Shown: positions 52,392 through 60,031 of the stretch, one piece after another
Layout: each line of letters begins with the position of its first letter
Numbering within the stretch: position 1 is the stretch's first letter
Assembly: GCF_008123425.1 (NCBI RefSeq)
Contig: NZ_VSSS01000053.1
Span: forward strand, 1 to 64,000
Source of the DNA: Bradyrhizobium rifense
GTDB taxonomy: Bacteria; Pseudomonadota; Alphaproteobacteria; Rhizobiales; Xanthobacteraceae
Length of the DNA stretch: 64,000 bases
Reading direction: 5' to 3'
Program-made: the position numbers and the translations under genes
Notes under the pieces: model-generated
Database searches by the model: none
What the model saw: the letters and a program-made list of their open reading frames with translations, nothing else
What the model was told of the DNA's origin: nothing

Positions 52392-53402
52392 ATGAAAGCC
52401 TACCATTTGAATGGCCATGCCGGTCGCGACCGCCTTGTGCGCGTCGATCTCGGCAAACCTGAGCCCGCTGACGGAGAAGTTCGCATCCGTGTCGAAGCGG
52501 CCAGTCTCAACTACCGCGACCTCCTCATCCTCGACCGGGCGGGCCAAGGCGGGCTCGACGGCCGCGTGCCGCTCAGCGACGGCGCAGGCGTCATTGACGC
52601 TATCGGCGCCGACGTCCTGCAATGGCAGGTGGGCGACCGCGTTGCCGCGTCGTTCTTTCGCGATTGGGTCTCCGGGCCTTTCAAGGCCAGCTACGTTGCG
52701 TCATCTCTCGGCGGCGACAAGACGGACGGCATGCTGGCAGAGTATGTCGTGCTGCCGGCAACCGCGCTCGTCGCCGTGCCGGCACATCTGTCCGCGGTCG
52801 AAGCAGCGACCTTGCCTTGTGCCGGCGTCACGGCCTGGCACGGCCTGATCGCACGCGGCGGAATGGGCCAGGGCGACACGCTGCTCGTCCACGGAACGGG
52901 TGGCGTCGCGCTGTTCGGACTTCAATTCGCAGCGGCGCTGGGAGCGCGCGCGATTGTGATCTCCTCCTCGGACGAAAAGCTTGCCCGTGCCAAGGCGCTG
53001 GGCGGTTCGATTCTCATCAACTACCGCGACACGCCCGACTGGGATGTCGCCCTGATGAAGGCGACGGATGGCGCAGGCGCCAGTCATATCCTCGAACTCG
53101 GCGGTCCCGGTACCTATGACCGATCGCTGCGATCGGTCGCTTCAGGCGGCAAGATCATTCAAATCGGTGTCTTGACCGGGTTCGGCCCAAAGCCCGACCT
53201 CGCGCGCCTCCAGTGGGAGAATGCCGACATCATCGGTGTCACCGTCGGATCGGTCGCACATTTCGCCGCGATGAATCGCTTCCTGACCGACCATGCCATT
53301 CACCCCATTGTCGATCGGGTCTACGGCTTCGACGAGGTCCCCGAAGCCTATGCTCACCTGCGGAGCGGCTCACATTTCGGCAAGGTCGTCGTGAAGCTGT
53401 AG
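52392..53402 (+). CDS. NAD(P)-dependent quinone/enone oxidoreductase (zinc-free MDR family)
   Basis: The ATG at 52392 has AAGGGTG upstream; the ATG at 52368 lies too close to the predicted start of transcription. The 336 residues have the MDR layout: a GroES-like N-domain (VEAASLNYRDLLILDRAGQGG, RVPLSDGAGVI) and a Rossmann half with LLVHGTGGVALFGLQFAAALGARAIVISSS. The structural and catalytic zinc Cys/His sets are missing, so it is a quinone-oxidoreductase-like or enoyl reductase. Under the control of the divergent MerR regulator, it probably detoxifies a reactive carbonyl or quinone. Confidence 0.88.
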   Translation: MKAYHLNGHAGRDRLVRVDLGKPEPADGEVRIRVEAASLNYRDLLILDRAGQGGLDGRVPLSDGAGVIDAIGADVLQWQVGDRVAASFFRDWVSGPFKASYVASSLGGDKTDGMLAEYVVLPATALVAVPAHLSAVEAATLPCAGVTAWHGLIARGGMGQGDTLLVHGTGGVALFGLQFAAALGARAIVISSSDEKLARAKALGGSILINYRDTPDWDVALMKATDGAGASHILELGGPGTYDRSLRSVASGGKIIQIGVLTGFGPKPDLARLQWENADIIGVTVGSVAHFAAMNRFLTDHAIHPIVDRVYGFDEVPEAYAHLRSGSHFGKVVVKL

Positions 53403-53452
53403 TTCGCCACCCGCGGAATGCGCCTATGCGCGTTTCCTTCTTAGATCGATGT

Positions 53453-53485
53453 AAGGCCAACGCGCGCGAGATTCTGGGGATCTAG
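53453..53485 (+). pseudogene. 3' fragment of an amidohydrolase gene paralogue
   Basis: The frame reads KANAREILGI and then TAG. The amidohydrolase gene at 51018-51902 ends KANARKLLGI and TAG. Thirty-one of 35 bases including three after the stop match (53453-53487 versus 51870-51904). Changes are at third-position-like and conservative sites, so it looks like the end of a diverged paralogue and not a fresh duplication. The remainder of the gap 53403-53789 shows no gene. Confidence 0.6.
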
Positions 53486-53789
53486 TCTAAAGCGTGATGA
53501 GATCTTCATCCGAGGTCTGTTGCGGCCCCCGATAGCAGCGCGTTTGGCGAAGCTCGCCCTGAGCCCGGCTTGGTCCGAACATGGCCATTGCTTCCGTAAA
53601 ACTTTATTGAATGGTGCCGGGCTTGGCTAACGCCTCGCGCTTAGCGTGCATCTCATGAAGATGCCCGAATGTTCATGTCATACAAAGTCGTTGCCACTCT
53701 GCACTGGTGCTCGTCGGTGGAGACGATGCGGCAAGATGGCAGCATAGCGTCGTCATAGAAATTTAGCTTCCTACTTTCAGAATCAACAC

Positions 53790-55553
53790 GTGAGACGCCT
53801 TGTGACCGGAACTATTACAACATTCGTCAAAGCTGTTGTTGGCCCGTTGTCCCAGAAAAGGACCTGCCTTTTCGGCTTGCTTGCGACGTGCCTGGGCGTG
53901 CTGGCGACGCCGGCTTCCGCCGATAACGACTGGATCATCGCCCGGATGAGCAGTTCCATCCGCACAGAGGCGACCTGGGATCAAGTCAGGTCGCAGATGC
54001 TAATCGCGTTTTTTCAGAGCAACCCAGATGAACGTGGCGTCAGCGCGCAGGGGATCGAAGATCTACGCAGAATCTCGGTGGCCCAGCGGCGATCGCAGGC
54101 CGTCGCGCAGATCCTGACCTACGACCTTGATGGCGACGGCTCCGTCACAACGGAGGAAATTACCGCAGCGATGAAGCCGCGTGCGCGTCAGATGATCCAT
54201 GTCAACGGTGTACAGCTCGAACCGACACCTCAGCAGGTTCGTACGCAGCTCGACAAGCTCGTCTACGATCTACTCAAACCGGATACCGACCATGACGGCG
54301 TCATCAGTACCGCCGAAATCCAGCAAGAGGGAGCCAGACAAGCGACGCAAGCGAGCATCGCCTGGCAGCAAAGCGCCACCCAACTTGTTCCGATGACGCT
54401 CGACGCGAATGGGGACGGGGTCGTCTCTCTCGCGGAGTACGAGGCAACCGTTCGCGAGCAGTTCGATTCGGCGGACCAGGACCGCGATGGTCGCGTCTCC
54501 GCCAGTGAGGCCCTGGAATTCGGCAAGCGGCTAAACGAAGCCCGGCAGGCGATACAGCGCGCGCGTGAAGCCGAGATTCGCAAGCAGCGGCTTGAAGCGG
54601 CAGTGGCTGGATGCAATGTGCCCAACCCACCGCGCGACGCGCGCCTGGTGGTTGTCGGTGCCAGAGAAGGCAGAGCGCTATCGAACGCCTGGGTTGGGAG
54701 CCAGGACCGGGTGACTTCAGTAGTGACCGTCGAAGTTACTCCGGGGCCTGAGCCGCTTTACCTGGCCTTGGCGAGCGATGGGGCGACCATCTGGGATGTC
54801 ATAGGTGCGACCGAACGCATTATCGGTGTCGTTGCTCATGCGGACACCGCCGCCGAAAAAGCCGGAGACGCCGGCCGCAGTCCCGCAGGCGGTGCTATTG
54901 GGCCTCAACCCCGTGGCAGGCCTCTTGTCGGCGTGATGGGGATGCCGCGCGACAAGATACGGTTCACCGCCTACACGGGATGCCTGATCCCACCCACGGA
55001 GACGACCTTGAAGGACGGCAGCGCGCAGGAAACAGCTACGCTGTTGTTCGGACGGCCCGCGGATGAGATTGGCGGAAAGCACAGTGCGGGAACGTTCAGC
55101 GTACCGGGGCTGCGGCATTTTCCGGATCGGGCAGTTCGCAACACGATCCAGTTGCCGAAGGAAGGGCTGGGCGAATTGCTGTGGCGCAACGTTTTGGGCG
55201 ATTACCCCCTTGGAATTGCGCAAATCGACCTGGGATCGGTCGTGTCGGGTGTGCCAGTGAAAAACTATTCAGTCTTGCCGGGAAGTGCGGGGCTGGCGAC
55301 CTTGGTCGACGCGGGGGACCTCAGGATTACCGGAATGTCGCGCGGAGTCAGAATCAATTTTGGTGATTTTCAACCCTATACGCAGCCGGACAAATTCAAA
55401 ATCACCAGGAAGCTCAGAATGCCGGCCGGCGCATCAGGTAGCTTCGTATTGGCAGATCAAGTGCCACCTCCTGATGGCGACCTAAGTAGCGTCTGCGTTT
55501 CCTCGGAGAGCGACAAGAAGCCCGTCGGGGGCTCTCGCACAAACTGCAATTGA
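53790..55553 (+). CDS. Exported protein with four EF-hand loops and an unknown C-terminal half
   Basis: From GTG 53790 the product of 587 residues has a signal region (TCLFGLLATCLGVLATPASA, about 25-44). Four calcium-binding loops follow: DLDGDGSVTTEE (112-123), DTDHDGVISTAE (165-176), DANGDGVVSLAE (205-216) and DQDRDGRVSASE (229-240). A helical linker leads to about 320 residues with no family I recognise, containing VVVVGAREGRALSNAWVGSQ, RETIQLP-like repeats, and several cysteines. Bases are AT-richer than in the neighbours. The function is unknown; a calcium-controlled periplasmic protein is the natural guess. Confidence 0.8.
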   Translation: MRRLVTGTITTFVKAVVGPLSQKRTCLFGLLATCLGVLATPASADNDWIIARMSSSIRTEATWDQVRSQMLIAFFQSNPDERGVSAQGIEDLRRISVAQRRSQAVAQILTYDLDGDGSVTTEEITAAMKPRARQMIHVNGVQLEPTPQQVRTQLDKLVYDLLKPDTDHDGVISTAEIQQEGARQATQASIAWQQSATQLVPMTLDANGDGVVSLAEYEATVREQFDSADQDRDGRVSASEALEFGKRLNEARQAIQRAREAEIRKQRLEAAVAGCNVPNPPRDARLVVVGAREGRALSNAWVGSQDRVTSVVTVEVTPGPEPLYLALASDGATIWDVIGATERIIGVVAHADTAAEKAGDAGRSPAGGAIGPQPRGRPLVGVMGMPRDKIRFTAYTGCLIPPTETTLKDGSAQETATLLFGRPADEIGGKHSAGTFSVPGLRHFPDRAVRNTIQLPKEGLGELLWRNVLGDYPLGIAQIDLGSVVSGVPVKNYSVLPGSAGLATLVDAGDLRITGMSRGVRINFGDFQPYTQPDKFKITRKLRMPAGASGSFVLADQVPPPDGDLSSVCVSSESDKKPVGGSRTNCN

Positions 55554-55618
55554 ACCGTCCGCTCCTCAAACTGTTCGGATAGAAGAATCACTGTGAGCTT
55601 GCTGCCGTCTTTGCCGGC

Positions 55619-55796
55619 CTAGCGGTTTTGCTTGTATGCGCTTTGCCGGCGTGATCGGCAATCGCCAAGCGATGCTAGGGCCAGATCAAGCGCCAGCTCG
55701 GGACTCAGGGATTTGTAGGTCGCGAGCGGCTCCTGCGCCTGCCGGGTGCGCGAGCATCAACAGGACGGTGGCCGCAAGCAGAGTTCGAGCGAGCAT
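55619..55796 (-). pseudogene. GlcG/HbpS-family haem-binding protein remnant, frameshifted and truncated
   Basis: From ATG 55796 (GGAG upstream) a signal peptide MLARTLLAATVLLMLAHPAGA is read. The frame then shifts by one base near GCAGGCGCAGG and the other frame reads QEPLATYKSLSPELALDLALASLGDCR, the typical start of the GlcG/HbpS (DUF336) domain. After this point, where a strand like RGYQVAVAVVDR would follow, the sequence turns into unrelated residues and stops at 55619. So one frameshift and a missing C-terminal part are seen. Not functional as written. Confidence 0.7.
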
Positions 55797-55834
55797 GGTT
55801 TCTCCGACGCGAGCGGGTCGACGCCGACGTCAAC

Positions 55835-56437
55835 CTAGTTCAGCGCTCCGTATGTCAGGTCGTCGAATACGGTGACACTGTCGGCCTTGGTCCACAAGCC
55901 GATCATGCCGGCGTCCCTGATCGATTCGTCCGCGACCTCGAACATCGGCCTGCCGTCATACGTCACCTTGAATAGCTTTCCCGCGAATTCGCAACGTAGG
56001 GAATGCCATTGACCTGATGGCACCGATACCTTGACGCCATAGCCGCCTTTCCGGCCGACGATATCGAGCGCGCTGCGAACACCCTTGACATAGTAATTGT
56101 CGGCATCCTTTGCGCGCCAGACAATACCAGCCGCACGATCCTCGGAGCCTGCGATCGCCTTGAACTTGACCTCGACGAACCCGTCCAGGATGCTGGTGCC
56201 GTTCCTGAGCGCCACTGGAAACGTCGCCTGACCGGATTGTTTCAGGACGTTCGGCTTGCTTGGCGCCGTTGACTCCACCTCGACCGTCCATTTGGGCTGG
56301 CCACGACCCGTCATCGTCAGAGTCCAGCCTTCGGGCGCTGCGCCGGTTGCTGCGTTGTCAAAATTTACAGTATCTGCCATCGCGTTTCCTTCCACCAACA
56401 ACAGGAACAACGCCGCCCCCAACAGCGCTACGCTCAT
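55835..56437 (-). CDS. Exported lectin-fold (LamG/DUF1080-like) protein, apparently shortened
   Basis: A signal peptide (MSVALLGAALFLLLVEGNAMA) precedes a jelly-roll-like domain: TVNFDNAATGAAPEGWTLTMTG, ILDGFVEVKFKAIAGSEDRAAGIVWRAKDADNYYVKG, GKLFKVTYDGRPMFEVADESIRDAGMIGLWTKADSVTVFDDL. The family usually reads DNYYVVRANALEDNV..Y between NYYV and the next strand; here NYYV is followed directly by KGVRSALDIVG, so about 17 residues appear missing without a frameshift. The family comparison is from memory. ATG 56437 is preferred over 56500. Tail-to-tail context is decayed. Confidence 0.7.
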   Translation of the reverse strand: MSVALLGAALFLLLVEGNAMADTVNFDNAATGAAPEGWTLTMTGRGQPKWTVEVESTAPSKPNVLKQSGQATFPVALRNGTSILDGFVEVKFKAIAGSEDRAAGIVWRAKDADNYYVKGVRSALDIVGRKGGYGVKVSVPSGQWHSLRCEFAGKLFKVTYDGRPMFEVADESIRDAGMIGLWTKADSVTVFDDLTYGALN

Positions 56438-56451
56438 TTTTTGCACGACGT

Positions 56452-57171
56452 CTAAGCTTCCCGCCTGTATTGATCGTACAGTGTTGCAGCGTTGTCCCAT
56501 TTGATCGCTTCCATGTAGATGTCGACATATTTCGCGGCCGCGGCGCCATAATCCATGTGATAGGCGTGCTCATACATGTCGAGCACCAGCACGGGGCGTC
56601 CGCCGGCCAGCGTCGTCGTGTGGTCGGCGGCCCACTGATTGACCAGCCGCTTGTCGCGCGGCGAGTAAGAAAGAATCACCCAGCCGGAGCCGCCGCCTTC
56701 GGCCTTGCCCATGGCGGAGAACTCCGCGCGCCACCGCTCCATGCTGCCGAAATCGCGCGCGATCGCGTCGGCAAGTGGTGTGCCCGGCTTGCCGGCACCG
56801 CCGAGCCCGTCGAAATAGATTTCATGGAGGATCATCGAGTTTGACGCGACGAGTTCCTCGCGCTTCAGGCCGTTGATGACGAAGTTCGGAGCTTTCGCGA
56901 AGTCGAGCTCGGCGAGTTGCGTTCCGATCGCGTTGAGTCGCTTTACGGCGCCGACATAGTTGTTCTCGTAGTGGCTGACGAGCACCTTCTCCGAGATGCC
57001 GGCAATGGATTTCGGATCGAACGGCATCGGCTTGGGCTGGTATGTCATTGGCTTGGCTCCTGTTGGCTGATTGGCTTGCGCAAGGGCTTGCGTCCCCGCG
57101 AGTATTGCGGTCGATGCCGCGGCGGCGCCCACGCCCCTGATGAAGTCTCGGCGGTCGGTATTCGTGGTCAT
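56452..57171 (-). CDS. Fe/Mn superoxide dismutase with a Tat signal
   Basis: ATG 57171 follows GAGGACTCC. The 239-residue protein starts with a twin-arginine signal (DRRDFIRGVGAAAASTAILAGTQALAQA). The SOD core has metal ligands H67 (VSHYENNY), H116 (MILHEIYF), D198 and H202 (LDMYEHAYHMDYG), and the QWAADHTTTLAGG loop. It removes superoxide. The Tat signal means it is exported folded with its metal to the periplasm, unusual for this family. Its stop lies 14 bases before the start of the lectin-fold gene. Confidence 0.9.
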   Translation of the reverse strand: MTTNTDRRDFIRGVGAAAASTAILAGTQALAQANQPTGAKPMTYQPKPMPFDPKSIAGISEKVLVSHYENNYVGAVKRLNAIGTQLAELDFAKAPNFVINGLKREELVASNSMILHEIYFDGLGGAGKPGTPLADAIARDFGSMERWRAEFSAMGKAEGGGSGWVILSYSPRDKRLVNQWAADHTTTLAGGRPVLVLDMYEHAYHMDYGAAAAKYVDIYMEAIKWDNAATLYDQYRREA

Positions 57172-57584
57172 GGAGTCCTCCACTTGATCGTCGTCCCCAA
57201 CGTGCCCCGTGTGCTCGCTAGCTCTTGGTGCTCGCCGTCTTGTCGAGTGCGCAAATAGACCGCGCGGTCCTCGTCGATACAGACATCGACGAGAGCCGGC
57301 GCTCTGGCGGCACCAATTGACGGGACAATTTCTCTGATGAGATCGAGATGAAAGAAGACATGCGGCGTCCTTGGTGACCAGGACGCGATACTTGGGCATG
57401 TCGCCTCGCGGGGAGATCGCAAATCCCCGAGCCCCGAATTAAACGCCTGCCGGCGACAGTGTCAATCTGCTGCGAGAGGTCGACGGGGTGACGATTTTTT
57501 GAAGAAGGTTCCGATCTTGTCGCGCACCGGGCCGTTTCGGTATTGTCCGTGCGCCCCCGCAAAGATCCCAAAGGAGCGAGCCAA
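57172..57584. other. Intergenic region with broken frames, 413 bases
   Basis: Upstream of the SOD gene, a minus-strand ATG at 57399 reads MPKYRVLVTKDAA and then loses coding character, while another frame reads LIREIVPSIGAARAPALVDVCIDEDRAVYLRTR. It could be a decayed small gene with a frameshift, but I could not assign a family. The last 15 bases before 57585 include AAGGAGCGAG, the ribosome binding site of the dehalogenase. Confidence 0.4.
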
Positions 57585-58325
57585 ATGAGCCTCAAAGCCG
57601 TCGTCTTCGATGCTTACGGAACGCTCTACGACATCCAGTCGGTCGCGGAGATCACCGAGGACGCATTTCCGGGCTATGGCGAGATCATCACGCAGGTCTG
57701 GCGGATCAAGCAGCTCGAATACACCTGGTTGCGCTCGCTGATGCGGCGCTACCAGGATTTTTCTGCCGTCACGCGCGACTCGCTGGCCTATACGCTGCGC
57801 GCGCTCGGGCTTGCCTACGAGAACGAGGCCTTCGAGCGCGTCATCGAAAAGTATCTGCATCTCGATCTCTATTCCGACGCGACCGCAGCACTCGCGGCGC
57901 TGAAGCCGCGACAGCTTGCCATCCTCTCCAATGGCAGCCCGGATATGCTGAATGCGCTGGTGCGCAACTCCGGCCTCGACCGCCTGCTCGATGCCACGAT
58001 CAGCGTCGATGCGAAGAAGATCTTCAAGCCGAGCCCGGAAGCCTACACGTTGATCGGCGAGGAGCTCGGCACGAAGCCGGACGAGGTGCTGTTTGTCTCC
58101 TCCAATCCCTGGGACGTGGCGGGCGCAAAATCGTTCGGGCTCAACGTCGCCTGGATCGAACGCGTGACGCCGGAGGCCATGGCGCTGGCTTGCGTCGAGA
58201 ACGAACTCGTGGCACCGCTGACGATGTTCAAGGCGATCCGCACCCAGATGGACGAGCTCGGCTTTGCGCCGGATTATCGTGTCCGTTCGCTTTCGGAGCT
58301 GCCCGCAATCGCTGCCCGCCCGTAA
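57585..58325 (+). CDS. Haloacid dehalogenase, type II (L-2-haloacid dehalogenase)
   Basis: From ATG 57585 with AAGGAGCGAG upstream, 246 residues match the type II dehalogenase subgroup of the HAD superfamily: VVFDAYGTLYDI with nucleophile D9, a helical cap (WRIKQLEYTWLRSLMRRYQDF), ILSNGSPDML, KKIFKPSPEAY (Lys) and LFVSSNPWDVAGAKSFG. The family releases halide from 2-haloacids with inversion. The residue pattern (Tyr12, Arg41-like, Ser, Lys, Asn, Asp) fits. The gene is not in an obvious operon; the next begins 21 bases later. Confidence 0.9.
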   Translation: MSLKAVVFDAYGTLYDIQSVAEITEDAFPGYGEIITQVWRIKQLEYTWLRSLMRRYQDFSAVTRDSLAYTLRALGLAYENEAFERVIEKYLHLDLYSDATAALAALKPRQLAILSNGSPDMLNALVRNSGLDRLLDATISVDAKKIFKPSPEAYTLIGEELGTKPDEVLFVSSNPWDVAGAKSFGLNVAWIERVTPEAMALACVENELVAPLTMFKAIRTQMDELGFAPDYRVRSLSELPAIAARP

Positions 58326-58346
58326 GTCCTCGATGAGCTGACTGGA

Positions 58347-58814
58347 ATGAGCCTGGAATCCGTTCGCGCCTTCTTCGCCGAGAAAGCCCCCGACATCACA
58401 GTGATGGAATCCCCGATCAGCTCGGCGACCGTGACGCTGGCCGCCGAAGCCTATGGCGTCGAGCCCGGTATGATCGCCAAGACGCTGTCCCTGCGCGTCG
58501 GCGAGCGCGTGATCCTGATCGTCGCGGCCGGCACCTCGCGCATGGACAACAAGAAGGTCAAGGCTGCCTTCGGCGGCAAGCCGAAGATGCTGGGGCTGGA
58601 AGAGGTCGCCGAGATCACCGGCCATGAGGTCGGCGGCGTCTGCCCGTTCGGCCTGAAATCACCGCTGCCGGTCTATTGCGACATCTCGCTGAAGGCGTAC
58701 GACGTCGTGGTACCGGCCGCAGGCTCGACCCACAGCGCGGTCCGCATCACGCCCGAGCGGATGGCCGAGCTGACCGCGGCCGAATGGGTCGACGTTTGTG
58801 AGCACAGGCCGTAA
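58347..58814 (+). CDS. YbaK/EbsC family aminoacyl-tRNA deacylase-like
   Basis: The 155 residues match YbaK/ProX-type deacylases: AFFAEKAPDITVMESPISSATVTLAAEAYGVEPGMIAKTLSLRVGERVILIVAAGTSRMDNKKVKAAFGGKPKML, followed by GHEVGGVCPFGLKSPLPVYCD. The family hydrolyses mischarged tRNA such as Cys-tRNA-Pro. The G-V-C-P-F-G motif is the hallmark. It starts 21 bases downstream of the dehalogenase gene and may be co-transcribed. Confidence 0.9.
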   Translation: MSLESVRAFFAEKAPDITVMESPISSATVTLAAEAYGVEPGMIAKTLSLRVGERVILIVAAGTSRMDNKKVKAAFGGKPKMLGLEEVAEITGHEVGGVCPFGLKSPLPVYCDISLKAYDVVVPAAGSTHSAVRITPERMAELTAAEWVDVCEHRP

Positions 58815-58828
58815 CTCGGGCACGTGTA

Positions 58829-59056
58829 CTAGCCGCCCCAGCCGCAGTAGGGACGGCAGCGATAGCCTACACGATGCGAATGGCCCCAGCCCCAGTGCCA
58901 GTGCCCCCAGCCGAAACGCGCTTGCACCAGGTCGCTCTCCTGCACCATCGACCTGACGGCGCCGGACAAAGGAGTGGCCGGAGCAGCCATTGCAGGTACG
59001 CCGAGCAATATTGCGCCAATCACGAAAAGTGCAGCAGGAATTTTGGTCATGGACAT
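58829..59056 (-). CDS. Small exported protein with a Gly/His/Trp-rich tail
   Basis: From ATG 59056, GGAGGA upstream, 75 residues: a signal peptide MTKIPAALFVIGAILLGVPAMA, then a short linker, and the tail RFGWGHWHWGWGHSHRVGY, then RCRPYCGWGG. Similar short secreted Gly/Trp/His-rich proteins are common in Bradyrhizobium and Rhizobium; metal binding by the His residues is a guess. An upstream ATG at 59089 is less likely. It ends 14 bases after the YbaK gene's converging stop. Confidence 0.75.
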   Translation of the reverse strand: MSMTKIPAALFVIGAILLGVPAMAAPATPLSGAVRSMVQESDLVQARFGWGHWHWGWGHSHRVGYRCRPYCGWGG

Positions 59057-59166
59057 GACATTCCTCCGATCCACAGCTTCCGACCACAATCAACTTGGCT
59101 GACGGCAATTCGTTGCACGGTTATGACGGTCTCGTCTGCGAGCACAGACCTTAAGTCGGGCCATCG

Positions 59167-59754
59167 TCAATCCAGCGGCATACGCGGATCGAGGGGCTCG
59201 GACGGCGGAAATTCGCCGGCAAAGGCGCGGCGATGCAGGTCGTCACGGGACGCTCCACCGTTGCGGGCTACAACCATCTTGGACGGATCGACCGGCACGC
59301 CGATCGGATTGCTCGCAAATTCCTTCGAGGTTCGCATCCACTCTGACGACTTGTTCCAGTCGTCGAAATTGTCGTATTGCAGCTCGACGCTGTTGCCGTC
59401 CGGATCGACGTAATAGAACGACGTCGTGACGCCGTGATCGAGCGACATGTGCGGCTTGATACCGAGCTCGAGCAGCCGCGCGTACGTATCGAGCAGGTCG
59501 TCGAAATTCGCATATTCGAACGCGATGTGGTGCATCCCGGTGTGCACCAGCTTGTCCGGATCGTCGCTCATCCTGGACGATGTCAGCAACGCGATGCGAT
59601 GATTGGCGCCGTCGTTGGTGAGCCAGGCACCGCCCGGAAACTGGAAGTTCGGCTTTGATCCGATGACTGTGCCATACCAGTCGATCATCTCCTGCAGACG
59701 CGTGGTCTTCAGGTTGACGTGATGCAGCGTGGGCGGCCTGACCTCGCTTGTCAT
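59167..59754 (-). CDS. VOC-family protein, extradiol dioxygenase-like
   Basis: The 195-residue product from ATG 59754 has two glyoxalase-fold modules. Metal ligands of the family are visible: LHHVNLKTT (first His), GMHHIAFEYANFDDLLDTYARLLELGIKP (second His) and the DPDGNSVELQYDN motif with Glu. These match the catechol 2,3-dioxygenase group of extradiol enzymes, for example ring cleavage of biphenyldiol-type substrates, or a glyoxalase-type enzyme. Only one gene of such a pathway is here, so the substrate is unknown. Confidence 0.82.
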   Translation of the reverse strand: MTSEVRPPTLHHVNLKTTRLQEMIDWYGTVIGSKPNFQFPGGAWLTNDGANHRIALLTSSRMSDDPDKLVHTGMHHIAFEYANFDDLLDTYARLLELGIKPHMSLDHGVTTSFYYVDPDGNSVELQYDNFDDWNKSSEWMRTSKEFASNPIGVPVDPSKMVVARNGGASRDDLHRRAFAGEFPPSEPLDPRMPLD

Positions 59755-60031
59755 GGATATCTCCTTGGCTGGGATGAATTTTTCACGTGGCCCCGACCGG
59801 CGGTCGGCAGGCGTCGCCATCAGGCTGTGCATGCCGGGCGCGAGGACGGCAATCTAGCTGTGCTCGGTGCGGGGGCTTCGCCAAAGTGCCCACGTTCCGC
59901 GCCATCCATGTCTCAGACTGGTAAAAAGCAGCGGACGAGGCAAGCGCCGCGCAAAGTCCGGATGACCAGAGATCGACGATGTCGTGCGATGCCTGATGCA
60001 TTTGCCGGTCAGGAAGGCTACGATAGGGACC

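Noticed and set aside
57172..57584. Possible small broken gene upstream of the superoxide dismutase
   Set aside because: Short coding-like pieces occur in two frames, but I could not relate them to any family, so I do not call a pseudogene.
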